Assembly (NCBI GenBank): GCA_001602885.1
Contig: LUZH01000163.1
Coordinates: 1-6,835, forward strand
Direction of reading: 5' to 3'
Length of the DNA: 6,835 bases
Source of the DNA: Bacteroidales bacterium Bact_16
GTDB lineage: Bacteria; Bacteroidota; Bacteroidia; Bacteroidales; UBA932
Positions 1 through 6,567 of this stretch are shown here, piece after piece; position 1 is the first letter of the stretch; every line of letters begins with the position of its first letter. The translations under genes were made by a program, and so were the position numbers. The notes under the pieces are model-generated. The model was not told the origin of the DNA, did not search any database, and saw only the letters and a list, made by a program, of their open reading frames with translations.

Positions 1-261
1 CACCGGAGCGCCGAGGCACTCGGACACGTGATCCACGATGTGCTTGAGGGAGAACTTGTCAGTCACGCCCTTCGGACGACCGAGGTGCGACATGATGATG
101 AGGGAACCACCCCCGGCGAGTACCTTTTTGAGAGTCGGCATCGCCCGGCGGATGCGGGTGTCGTCGGTAATCTCGAAATTCTCATTGAGCGGAACGTTGA
201 AGTCCACGCGCACGATCGCCTTCTTGCCGGCGAAATCGTAGGAATCGATGAATTGCTGCAT
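1..261 (-). CDS. pgk: Phosphoglycerate kinase, N-terminal part (cut by window edge)
   Basis: Cytosolic glycolytic enzyme that transfers phosphate between 1,3-bisphosphoglycerate and ADP to give 3-phosphoglycerate and ATP. Only the first 87 residues are present, about a fifth of the usual 390-420; the rest lies beyond base 1. Visible family motifs are RVDFNVPL (residues 18-25), DDTRIR (33-38) and SHLGRPKG (58-65). By comparison with human PGK, Asp20, Asn22, Arg36, His59 and Arg62 match the residues that bind 3-phosphoglycerate (human Asp23, Asn25, Arg38, His62, Arg65). The ATG at 261 gives the expected N-terminus of [21 protein letters not shown]. It lies 58 bases downstream of the methyltransferase stop and has its own promoter box, so it probably starts a separate unit while possibly also receiving read-through. 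Nothing seen is abnormal. Confidence 0.96.
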   Translation of the reverse strand, partial: MQQFIDSYDFAGKKAIVRVDFNVPLNENFEITDDTRIRRAMPTLKKVLAGGGSLIIMSHLGRPKGVTDKFSLKHIVDHVSECLGAPV

Positions 262-294
262 AAACTATTGTGATGTTTAAAAGTTTCGGGACCG

Positions 295-302
295 CAAATT
301 TA
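295..302 (-). promoter_or_regulatory. Bacteroidota-type -7 box (TAAATTTG) for pgk
   Basis: Read on the minus strand, TAAATTTG matches the Bacteroidota housekeeping -7 consensus TAnnTTTG. It lies 33 bases before the pgk ATG, so a start about 5 bases downstream would leave an AT-rich leader of roughly 28 bases. No clear TTTG -33 element is seen 19-22 bases upstream, where the sequence is already the 3' end of the methyltransferase gene. The assignment rests on the match to the motif and its position. Confidence 0.6.
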
Positions 303-319
303 ACAAAAATTTTAATATC

Positions 320-1222
320 TCATAACCGGGTCATCCGCACGACGATCGAGAGCGGAAGGGCCTTGCCGAACCGGTCGTTCAGGGCGAGTTCGCCGCTCTC
401 GACGGTGCCGACGCTCATCGCCTGGCGCACGACCGTCTCGCCCAGCAGGGCGGAATAGCCATTGGAGTAGAGGTTGAGCACCATGAAGGAGTCCTTCGGG
501 GCGAGGATCTCGCCCACGGAGCGGAGCATCCCGAACAGGCACTCGTCCAGCTTCCATTTCTCGCCGTCCGGGCCATGGCCGTAGGCGGGCGGGTCGAGGA
601 TGATGCCGTCGTAGCGGTTGCCGCGGCGCGCTTCGCGCTGCGCGAACTTCATCGCGTCCTCGACGATCCAGCGGATGCCGTCCATCCCGCTGTGTTCCAT
701 GTTGCCGCGGGCCCAGGTGACCACCTGCCGGACGGAGTCCAGGTGGGTCACGTCGGCCCCGGCGGCCTTGGCGGCCAGGGAGGCCGCGCCGGTGTAGGCG
801 AAGAGGTTGAGCACCCGGGGGGTGCGGCCCTTCGCCGCCAGCGCGCGGGTCTGGCGGTAGATATAATCCCAGTTCGGCGCCTGCTCCGGGAACACGCCCA
901 CGTGCTTGAACGACGTCAGGCCGAGGCGCAGGTCCAGCGCGAGGCCGTCCGCGTTCTTATACTGGATGTACCACTGGTCGTCCATCTTCTTGAGGCGGTT
1001 CCAGGTGCCGCTGTCCTCCTTGCCGGCCTTACCGAATCCGGCGCCCGGCGTGAAGGTCGTGTGCGCGAGCCGCCGCCATTCGGCCTCGGCCAGGGACTTG
1101 TCCCACAGGGCCTTGGGCTCCGGGCGCGCGAGCACGTAGGAGCCGAAGCGCTCCAGCTTCTCGCCCGCACCGCTGTCGATCAGCTCGTAGTCTTTCCAAG
1201 TTGGAGAGGGAAATTCTGCCAT
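320..1222 (-). CDS. Class I SAM-dependent methyltransferase (RlmI-like fold, target unknown)
   Basis: A 300-residue Rossmann-fold methyltransferase. Motif I is VLNLFAYTGAASL (137-149), the acidic residue that holds the SAM ribose is Asp162 in THLDS, the adenine-contact motif is VEDAMKF (187-193), and motif IV is IILDPPAYGHGP (207-218). The sequence resembles the RlmI/YccW-type methyltransferase family (PF10672), whose known members make 5-methylcytosine in 23S rRNA. However, the strand after motif IV reads FMVLNLYSNGYS (246-257), where RlmI has a catalytic cysteine (FSCS). The only cysteine is Cys228, so cytosine-C5 chemistry is doubtful and I give no symbol. I chose the ATG at 1222, 13 bases after the upstream stop and preceded by purine-rich AGAGAAG. 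A GTG at 1246 would add 8 residues and overlap the upstream gene. It is probably co-transcribed with the GT117 gene. Confidence 0.85.
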   Translation of the reverse strand: MAEFPSPTWKDYELIDSGAGEKLERFGSYVLARPEPKALWDKSLAEAEWRRLAHTTFTPGAGFGKAGKEDSGTWNRLKKMDDQWYIQYKNADGLALDLRLGLTSFKHVGVFPEQAPNWDYIYRQTRALAAKGRTPRVLNLFAYTGAASLAAKAAGADVTHLDSVRQVVTWARGNMEHSGMDGIRWIVEDAMKFAQREARRGNRYDGIILDPPAYGHGPDGEKWKLDECLFGMLRSVGEILAPKDSFMVLNLYSNGYSALLGETVVRQAMSVGTVESGELALNDRFGKALPLSIVVRMTRL

Positions 1223-1235
1223 CTTCTCTTGTCGG

Positions 1236-4200
1236 TTAGGATTCACCCAGGGCGGCCTTGGCCGCTTCGACCAGCGTCAGGAAATTGTCCAGGAGCTGGT
1301 CGGACAGTTCTTCGTCGCCGCCCTCCTTCAGGACGTAGGCGAGGTTGGAGATGTAGACCCGCACCGCCTCGAACTCCCGGTGGGAGAGGCTGAAGAACTC
1401 GAGATAGAACCGGGCGCTGTCCAGCAGGTCGGAGCCCAGCCGGGTCGCGAGCTGCCGCGCCTTTTCGGGCTGGCCGAGCTGGTAGTAGTGCTCGATCATC
1501 AGGATCACGATCTGGTCGTTGTCGGAGAAACCCAGGGGCACCGTCTCCAGCGGATACGGGGCCGTCACCTCGAAGCACTTCTCCACCATCTCCAGCGCGC
1601 GGTCGTCCTGACCGGCGTCGGCGAAGATGTTGGCGCAGTTGAGGAACAGGTTGCGGACCGACATCACGCCCAGGTTCGTGTACATGTTCTGGTAGTCGAC
1701 GAAATAGTCGTCGCGGGCCAGCGCATCCCAGCTGTAGACCTCGGTCATCAGGCGGTACAGCTCGTCCTGGTCGACGAAGCCCGCCTGGACGTTGGTCGTC
1801 TTGTTCTTGATCGGGATGAACTTGAAGGAGTAGCCGGTGTATTCGAGATACTCCTTGATGCCCACGTTGAGGTCGCCGCCCAGGTTGAGGAAATGCAGCG
1901 GACGGTCCCACTGGTAGCCGGCCAGCAGGTCCAGCAGGAAGAGCTCCGGCTTGGTGAGGTAGTCCTTGTCCCTGGAGATGGTCAGCACGATCGAATCAGG
2001 GATCTGCGCTGCATATTTCTCGTCCAGGATGCCGTATTTGACGACGTTCTCCCGGTTCACGGGGAGGACGATCCGGCGCGTGGGGAGGTAGTCCGCCTTG
2101 CGGCCGCTGGACAGCGGCACCTTGATGTCCGGATGCTTGATGATGGCCAGGACGTCGGAGATGTTCATCTCGCGCTCCTGGGTGTCCACGATCGGGACCA
2201 TCTCGTTGGTGCCGTAGAGATACTGCTCCGGGCCGATCGAGAGCGGGAGCGGGGCGGATTCGTTGACGGCCCACTTCATCTGGTCGATGTGCCAGTCGGT
2301 GCCGAGCAGCGAGGTGTTGCAGATACGCACGTCCGTGCGCACGCCCTCGACCTCCTGGGCATACCAGAGCGGGAAGGTGTCATTGTCGCCGTGGGTCACG
2401 AGGATGCCGTTGGGCCCCACGGAATTGAGGTAGTTGCGCGCCAGCTCGACCGCCGTGCGGCGGTTGGAGCGGTCGTGGTCGTCCCAGTTCTGGCCGGCCA
2501 TCTGCAGCGGCACGAGCAGGCACAGGGCCGTCGCGGCGCCCGCCGTCAGCAGGCCGCCGCGGCCCTTGCGGGCCTTGTCGATCCAGCTGAAGAGCGCCAG
2601 CACGCCCAGGCCGACCCAGGCGCTGAAGAAATAGAAGGAGCCCGCATACGCGTAGTCGCGCTCGCGCACCTGATAAGGCGGCTGGTTGAGGTAGAGCACG
2701 ATGGCGATGCCGGTCATGAAGAACATCAGGAAAGTCAGCCAGCTGCCGCGCTTGTCGCGGTCGAACTGGAAGAACAGGCCCAGCAGGCCCAGCAGCAGGG
2801 GCAGGAAATAATAGTGGTTCTTGCCCTTGTCATCGGCGAGCACGCCGGGCGCGTCCGTCTGGTCGCCCAGCCGGAAATCGTCGATGAACTTGAAGCCGCT
2901 CTCCCAGTTGCCGTGGAAGAGGTCGCCCGGGGTGGGCGAATGGACCTGGTTCTGGCGGCCGGCGAAATTCCACATGAAATAGCGCCAGTACATCCAGTTC
3001 AGCTGGTAGTCGAAGAAGTAGTAGAGGTTGTCCCCCATCGTCGGCTTGCGGATCTTCGTGCCGGGCACGACCGATCCCTTGCCGTCGGTGTAGGTCTCGT
3101 AGAAGGCCTCGTAGCTCCTGTCGGCGCTGGTGCTCCACATACGCGGGAACAGCATCTTGCCGGCAGCGGTATAGCGGGGCCGGACCGGGCCCTCGACCTT
3201 CTTGTATTTGCCGTTGACCGGCGCATAGTAGGTCGTGGTCTCCAGCTCATAGGGCGCGCCGTAGTACTCGCCGTAGATGAGCGGGTTGGAGCCGTACTGC
3301 TCGCGGGACAGGTAGCGCACGAGCGTGAAGGCGTTGTCCGGCTGGTATTCGTTGGTCGGCGTCTTGGCGCAGGAGCGGATGATGTCGATGCTGAACACGG
3401 AGAAGCCCACGACGATCGTCGTCGTGCAGAGCAGGACCGTGTTGAGGAAGACCTTGTCCTTCTTGAGCGAGCGGAACAGGCCCCAGAAGAGCAGGGCGAG
3501 CAGCGCGACGAGGAAGAAGGCGGCGCCGGAGTTGTACGGCAGGCCGAGCGTGTTGACGAAGAACAGGTCGAAATATGCCGCCAGCTTGGGCAGGTAAGGG
3601 ATGAACAGGAACACGAGCAGGCCGATGATGACCACGCTCAGGGCCAGGATCTTGACCAGCTCCCAGAACGAGAAGCGCTTGTCCTCGCGCTTGCGGTAGA
3701 AGAACATGAACACCAGGGCCGGGATGGCCAGCAGGTTCAGCAGGTGCACGCCGATGCTCAGGCCCATCAGGAAGGCGATGAGCACGATCCAGCGCAGGGC
3801 GTGCGGCTCGTCGGCGCGGTCGTACCACACTGTCATCAGCCAGAATACGACGGCCGTGAACAGCGAGGACATCGCGTAGACCTCGGCCTCGACGGCCGAG
3901 AACCAGAAGGTGTCGGAGAAGGTGTAGACCAGGGCGCCCACGAGGCCGGAGCCGAAGATGGCGACGGCCTGCGCCAGGCTATAGCTGCCGTCGGCGGCCG
4001 GGCGCACCAGGCGCTTGGCCAGCCAGACGATGGTCAGGTACAGGAAAAAGATCGTCGCGGCGGAGCACAGCGCGCTGAGCGTGTTGACGAGGATCGCCGC
4101 GTGCATGTTGTCGCCGAACAGGGTGAAGAACCGGGCGAAAAGCTGGAAGACAGGGTTTCCCGGCGGGTGGCCGACTTCGAGTTTATAGGAAGATGCGATG

Positions 4201-4322
4201 AACTCGCCGCAATCCCAGAACGAAGCGGACGGCTCGATGGTCAGCAGATAGGTAACTGCCGAAACCACAAAGGCGAGCGCCGCGCAGATCCGGTTCCATA
4301 ATTTAAATTTCTTGCTATCCAT
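1236..4322 (-). CDS. DUF2723 / GT117-family membrane glycosyltransferase-like protein
   Basis: A 1028-residue inner-membrane protein of the DUF2723 family (PF11028), classed with glycosyltransferase family GT117 and related to animal TMEM260, a protein O-mannosyltransferase. After the first membrane helix (about 11-29) comes the family signature SFWDCGEF (34-41) followed by VGHPPGNP (50-57). Asp37/Glu40 in this first external loop are the likely GT-C catalytic acids. About ten or more hydrophobic segments follow: up to about 310 in one block, then about 505-580 and 590-606. The C-terminal 400 residues are soluble, include HGDNDTFPLWY (644-654), and end in a helical, TPR-like region (about 880-1020). 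The start is the ATG at 4322; a TTG three codons earlier falls within the promoter spacing and is unlikely. A role in adding the first sugar of the Bacteroidota protein O-glycan is an inference from family, not shown here. Confidence 0.9.
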   Translation of the reverse strand: MDSKKFKLWNRICAALAFVVSAVTYLLTIEPSASFWDCGEFIASSYKLEVGHPPGNPVFQLFARFFTLFGDNMHAAILVNTLSALCSAATIFFLYLTIVWLAKRLVRPAADGSYSLAQAVAIFGSGLVGALVYTFSDTFWFSAVEAEVYAMSSLFTAVVFWLMTVWYDRADEPHALRWIVLIAFLMGLSIGVHLLNLLAIPALVFMFFYRKREDKRFSFWELVKILALSVVIIGLLVFLFIPYLPKLAAYFDLFFVNTLGLPYNSGAAFFLVALLALLFWGLFRSLKKDKVFLNTVLLCTTTIVVGFSVFSIDIIRSCAKTPTNEYQPDNAFTLVRYLSREQYGSNPLIYGEYYGAPYELETTTYYAPVNGKYKKVEGPVRPRYTAAGKMLFPRMWSTSADRSYEAFYETYTDGKGSVVPGTKIRKPTMGDNLYYFFDYQLNWMYWRYFMWNFAGRQNQVHSPTPGDLFHGNWESGFKFIDDFRLGDQTDAPGVLADDKGKNHYYFLPLLLGLLGLFFQFDRDKRGSWLTFLMFFMTGIAIVLYLNQPPYQVRERDYAYAGSFYFFSAWVGLGVLALFSWIDKARKGRGGLLTAGAATALCLLVPLQMAGQNWDDHDRSNRRTAVELARNYLNSVGPNGILVTHGDNDTFPLWYAQEVEGVRTDVRICNTSLLGTDWHIDQMKWAVNESAPLPLSIGPEQYLYGTNEMVPIVDTQEREMNISDVLAIIKHPDIKVPLSSGRKADYLPTRRIVLPVNRENVVKYGILDEKYAAQIPDSIVLTISRDKDYLTKPELFLLDLLAGYQWDRPLHFLNLGGDLNVGIKEYLEYTGYSFKFIPIKNKTTNVQAGFVDQDELYRLMTEVYSWDALARDDYFVDYQNMYTNLGVMSVRNLFLNCANIFADAGQDDRALEMVEKCFEVTAPYPLETVPLGFSDNDQIVILMIEHYYQLGQPEKARQLATRLGSDLLDSARFYLEFFSLSHREFEAVRVYISNLAYVLKEGGDEELSDQLLDNFLTLVEAAKAALGES

Positions 4323-4328
4323 AACCTG

Positions 4329-4364
4329 CAAAGGTACAATTAAAAATCCTTATCTTTGCAAAAA
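4329..4364 (-). promoter_or_regulatory. Leftward promoter for the GT117 gene, implying a leaderless or near-leaderless mRNA
   Basis: On the minus strand a -7 box TACCTTTG (4336-4329) matches TAnnTTTG. A TTTTTG run (4364-4359) lies 22 bases upstream and could be the -33 element. Only six bases separate the -7 box from the ATG at 4322. If transcription starts 4-7 bases after the box, as is usual, the mRNA begins at or within a few bases of the start codon. The -33 element overlaps the -7 region of the opposite promoter. Confidence 0.6.
4351..4358 (+). promoter_or_regulatory. Rightward -7 box (TATCTTTG) for the SUI1-DUF4271-hemD-rnpA-yidD operon
   Basis: TATCTTTG is a perfect TAnnTTTG match 15 bases before the ATG of the SUI1 gene, so the expected leader is only about 10 bases. 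No clear TTG is present at the -33 distance; CTG at 4326-4328 is the nearest. The region between the divergent genes is AT-rich against GC-rich coding sequence on both sides. Confidence 0.65.
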
Positions 4365-4373
4365 TTATCCCAC

Positions 4374-4721
4374 ATGGCACAACAGGACTGGAAAAGTCGT
4401 CTGGGGGTGGTTTATTCCACCAACCCCGATTTTCAATATCAGACGGAGCAGGACGCGCCTGAGGCGGACACCCTGCCGCCGCAGAAGCAGCGGCTGGTGG
4501 TCCGCATCGACCGGCGCCGCCGCGCCGGCAAGCAGGTCACGCTCGTGGACGGATTCGTCGGACGCGCCGACGACCTGTCCGCCCTCGCCAAGACGCTCAA
4601 GACACGCTGCGGCGTGGGCGGCACCGTCGAGGAGGGCCAGATCCTCATCCAGGGCGACCTGCGCGACAAACTCGTCACCCTGCTCACCGGCCTGGGCTAC
4701 AACGTCAAACGCGGCAACTAG
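4374..4721 (+). CDS. SUI1/eIF1-like translation initiation factor (YciH family)
   Basis: A 115-residue cytosolic protein. The C-terminal SUI1 domain (about 38-113) contains KQRLVVRIDRRRRAGK (38-53), FVGRADDLSALAKTLK (61-76) and the family core KTRCGVGGTVEEGQILIQGD (76-95), ending in GLGYNVKRGN. SUI1/YciH proteins resemble eukaryotic eIF1 and can bind the small ribosomal subunit and influence start-codon selection; the role in this organism is inferred. The first 35 residues form a short, low-conservation tail (MAQQDWKSRLGVVYSTNPDF) that I recall as typical of Bacteroidota members. The ATG at 4374 is preferred to an in-frame TTG at 4356, which lies inside the -7 box. It is first in the operon, three bases before the DUF4271 gene. 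Confidence 0.92.
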   Translation: MAQQDWKSRLGVVYSTNPDFQYQTEQDAPEADTLPPQKQRLVVRIDRRRRAGKQVTLVDGFVGRADDLSALAKTLKTRCGVGGTVEEGQILIQGDLRDKLVTLLTGLGYNVKRGN

Positions 4722-4724
4722 GCG

Positions 4725-5441
4725 ATGATGGCCGGAGAAGAAGTATTCCGCAGCGGGACGCTGGCGCTTCCCACCACGCCGTGGGAAGACCTGGCGCAGG
4801 TCCCCGCATGGACCGACCTGACCGTCAACCGCGTCCTCTGCCTGGTGGCCGTCGTCCTGATGGTCGCCAACCTGCTGGATTACTTCCGCCTGTTCCCTTA
4901 CCTGCTCTATTGCGTCGACCGTTCCCGCGGCGCCGAGGACCTTGAGCACAGCATCGGCCTGGCCCGCGTCCGCAACCTGTCGGCCACCCTCTACGTGCTT
5001 CCGTTCTGTCTGGTGCTCGACCGCTTCGCGCTCGCCCGCCCGGCCTTCTGGAGCGCGATTCCCGCGGCCTGGAGCGTCCCGGCCACGGTCGGCCTGCTCT
5101 GCGCCTACATGCTGGTCCGCGACCTGTGCTACCTGTTTTTCCGCCCGCGGCGGGTGCACGGCGAGGCTTACGCCACCCTGCGGCACAACCCGTTCAATTA
5201 CCTCCTGCTGCTGGCGCCTGTGCTTTTCGTGACGGTTGCCGTCATCATGGTCGGGCACCTTCCGCCGACACTCGCGAGATACATCCTGACCGGCGAAATC
5301 GCGCTCGCCTGGCTCCATGCCATCTTGCGCTCGGGACAAATTTTGCGCAAGCGTTGCTCTGGATTGTCAACAATTTTGTATCTTTGCGCGCTTGAATTTT
5401 TGCCGGCTGCCTTATTGGTAGCAGTTGTCATGTTTTTTTGA
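4725..5441 (+). CDS. DUF4271 family integral membrane protein
   Basis: A 238-residue polytopic inner-membrane protein of unknown function that matches my recollection of DUF4271 (PF14093), a Bacteroidota family commonly encoded just before hemD. After a soluble N-terminus of about 33 residues there are hydrophobic segments at about 35-62, 85-104, 113-139, 158-177, 186-202 and 215-237. Conserved-looking stretches are LPFCLVLDRF (92-101), TLRHNPFNYL (151-160), GEIALAWLHAILRSGQIL (190-207) and STILYLCALEFLP (215-227). Two ATGs start the gene in tandem (4725 and 4728); either may be used. Codons 219-221 (Tyr-Leu-Cys) coincide exactly with a TATCTTTG promoter box for hemD. A run of seven T precedes the TGA stop, so the end reads Met-Phe-Phe. 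No catalytic motif is evident; its placement before hemD gives only a weak functional hint. Confidence 0.88.
   Translation: MMAGEEVFRSGTLALPTTPWEDLAQVPAWTDLTVNRVLCLVAVVLMVANLLDYFRLFPYLLYCVDRSRGAEDLEHSIGLARVRNLSATLYVLPFCLVLDRFALARPAFWSAIPAAWSVPATVGLLCAYMLVRDLCYLFFRPRRVHGEAYATLRHNPFNYLLLLAPVLFVTVAVIMVGHLPPTLARYILTGEIALAWLHAILRSGQILRKRCSGLSTILYLCALEFLPAALLVAVVMFF
5354..5386 (+). promoter_or_regulatory. Internal promoter for hemD-rnpA-yidD, embedded in the DUF4271 coding sequence
   Basis: TTG (5354-5356), a 22-base spacer, then TATCTTTG (5379-5386) fit the Bacteroidota -33/-7 layout, with the same spacing as the leftward GT117 promoter. The -7 box is also codons 219-221 of the DUF4271 gene. Transcription would start near 5391 and leave a leader of about 67 bases before the hemD ATG. 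A second, imperfect box (CAATTTTG, 5443-5450) sits closer to hemD. Confidence 0.6.
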
Positions 5442-5457
5442 TCAATTTTGCAGCAAG

Positions 5458-6192
5458 ATGAAGATCCTGATATCCCAGCAACTCCCGTCCAATCTCGCAC
5501 CCTACGAGATCCTGCAGAAGCAGTTCGGAGCGGAGCTGAACTTCCAACCCTTCTTCCTCATCGAACCGCTTTCCGCCAAGGAATTCCGGGCGGAGCACAT
5601 CAATCTCCCCGACTACACCGCCATCGTCTTCTCCTCGCGCCACGCCATCGACGCGTACTTCAAGCTGAGCGAAGAGATGCGCTTCAAGGTCCCGGAGACG
5701 ATGAAGTATTTCTGCTCCACCGAGGCGGTCGCCATGTACCTGCAAAAACACATCGTCTACCGCAAGCGCAAGATCTTCTTCGGTTCCGGCTCGCCGGCTT
5801 CCATCGTGGCCCTGATCACCGCCAAGCACAAGGGCGAGCGGTTCCTCATCGCCACCACGGAAGGCTCCGACATCACCCCGATCACCTCTGCGTTCGAGAG
5901 CGCCAGGCTGGACTACACCGTGGGCGCGCTCGTCAAGCCCGTATCCCAGGACCTCCACGCCGTGGACCTGGCGGGTTTCGACATCGCCGTGCTGTGCAAC
6001 CCGGCCGACGTCGCCTCGCTGCACGAGAACTTCCCTGAGTTCAAGCAGGGCGGCCTCAAGTTCATCTCCTTCGGCAAAGCCGTGGTCAAGGCCATGGAAG
6101 AGTCCGGTCTGGAGATCGCCTTCAAAGCCCCCACCCCGGAGGCGACTTCCATCAGCAAAGCTGTCGAACTCTACCTCCAATCCCAGAAATAG
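5458..6192 (+). CDS. hemD: Uroporphyrinogen-III synthase
   Basis: A 244-residue cytosolic enzyme that closes hydroxymethylbilane to uroporphyrinogen III with inversion of ring D, the branch point to haem, sirohaem and corrinoids. The sequence has the HemD two-domain pattern: [17 protein letters not shown] (54-70) and [18 protein letters not shown] (80-97) in the first half; SPASIVALI (112-120), [14 protein letters not shown] (125-138) and, near the end, [17 protein letters not shown] (202-218) with [17 protein letters not shown] (224-240). HemD is poorly conserved across bacteria, but these stretches agree well with the Bacteroidales form as I know it. I chose the ATG at 5458 ([10 protein letters not shown]); an in-frame TTG at 5425 lies within the preceding gene and would add 11 unlikely residues. 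The start is 16 bases after the DUF4271 stop, and rnpA begins immediately after the TAG. No other haem gene is in the window. Confidence 0.9.
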   Translation: MKILISQQLPSNLAPYEILQKQFGAELNFQPFFLIEPLSAKEFRAEHINLPDYTAIVFSSRHAIDAYFKLSEEMRFKVPETMKYFCSTEAVAMYLQKHIVYRKRKIFFGSGSPASIVALITAKHKGERFLIATTEGSDITPITSAFESARLDYTVGALVKPVSQDLHAVDLAGFDIAVLCNPADVASLHENFPEFKQGGLKFISFGKAVVKAMEESGLEIAFKAPTPEATSISKAVELYLQSQK

Positions 6193-6567
6193 ATGACTTC
6201 TCCGCAAGGCCATACCCTCTCCAAAGAGGAAAGGCTGTGCGGGAAGACAACTGTCTCCGCACTCATTTCCGACGGGAAATGGGGCACCACGCCGCACCTG
6301 CGCTTCTGCTGGGCGGCGGGACGCGACACGGGCCTCAACCGCCTGATGGTCTCCGTCCCCAAGAAATTCTTCAAGCGCGCCGTCAAGCGCAACCTCCTCA
6401 AGCGCCGGCTGCGCGAATCCTACCGGCTTCAGAAGGAGCTCCTCACGGGCACCGGCGTGGACCTGATGCTCGCCTACTCGCATCCCGAGATCGCCGACTC
6501 CGCGGTCCTCTTTGCCGAGGTGACCGAGATCCTGCAGCGCATCTCCGCCAAGCTCGCCGCCGAATGA
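6193..6567 (+). CDS. rnpA: Ribonuclease P protein component
   Basis: A 124-residue basic protein that binds the RNase P RNA and helps it remove 5' leaders from pre-tRNAs. The N-terminal [12 protein letters not shown] (7-18) is the usual opening that forms the central-cleft region. [20 protein letters not shown] (51-70) continuing [11 protein letters not shown] contains the RNR signature, with Arg66, Asn67, Lys70, Arg71, Arg72 and Arg74. Length is normal. The ATG directly follows the hemD TAG with no spacer, so translation is probably coupled. The stop TGA overlaps the start of yidD. In many bacteria rnpA lies beside rpmH near dnaA; here, as in other Bacteroidota as I recall, it follows hemD instead. 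Confidence 0.96.
   Translation: MTSPQGHTLSKEERLCGKTTVSALISDGKWGTTPHLRFCWAAGRDTGLNRLMVSVPKKFFKRAVKRNLLKRRLRESYRLQKELLTGTGVDLMLAYSHPEIADSAVLFAEVTEILQRISAKLAAE

Noticed and set aside
303..319. Terminator between the methyltransferase and pgk
   Set aside because: The gap is AT-rich but has no inverted repeat; it is better explained as pgk promoter sequence.
575..1393. 272-residue plus-strand frame opposite the methyltransferase
   Set aside because: It is complementary to the methyltransferase codons and spans a gene boundary, with no motifs of its own.
1380..4301. 973-residue open frame on the plus strand opposite the GT117 gene
   Set aside because: It is in exact codon register with the real gene, its translation is low-complexity (rich in Val, Glu, Arg, His and Gln) with no recognisable domain, and the minus-strand frame has clear family motifs and membrane helices.
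4365..5339. 324-residue minus-strand frame opposite SUI1 and DUF4271
   Set aside because: Same register effect; the composition is unlike a real protein and the plus-strand genes carry family motifs.
5433..5439. Run of seven T at the end of the DUF4271 gene as a programmed frameshift or terminator
   Set aside because: There is no hairpin before it and the stop codon follows at once; a slip would add only a few residues, so nothing supports a function.
5443..5450. CAATTTTG as a second, leaderless hemD promoter
   Set aside because: The first base of the TAnnTTTG box is wrong and there is a perfect box at 5379-5386; it is mentioned only as a weak alternative.
5428..6483. 351-residue minus-strand frame opposite hemD and rnpA
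   Set aside because: It is a register shadow of two well-supported genes; it has no family motifs and no promoter box in a suitable place.
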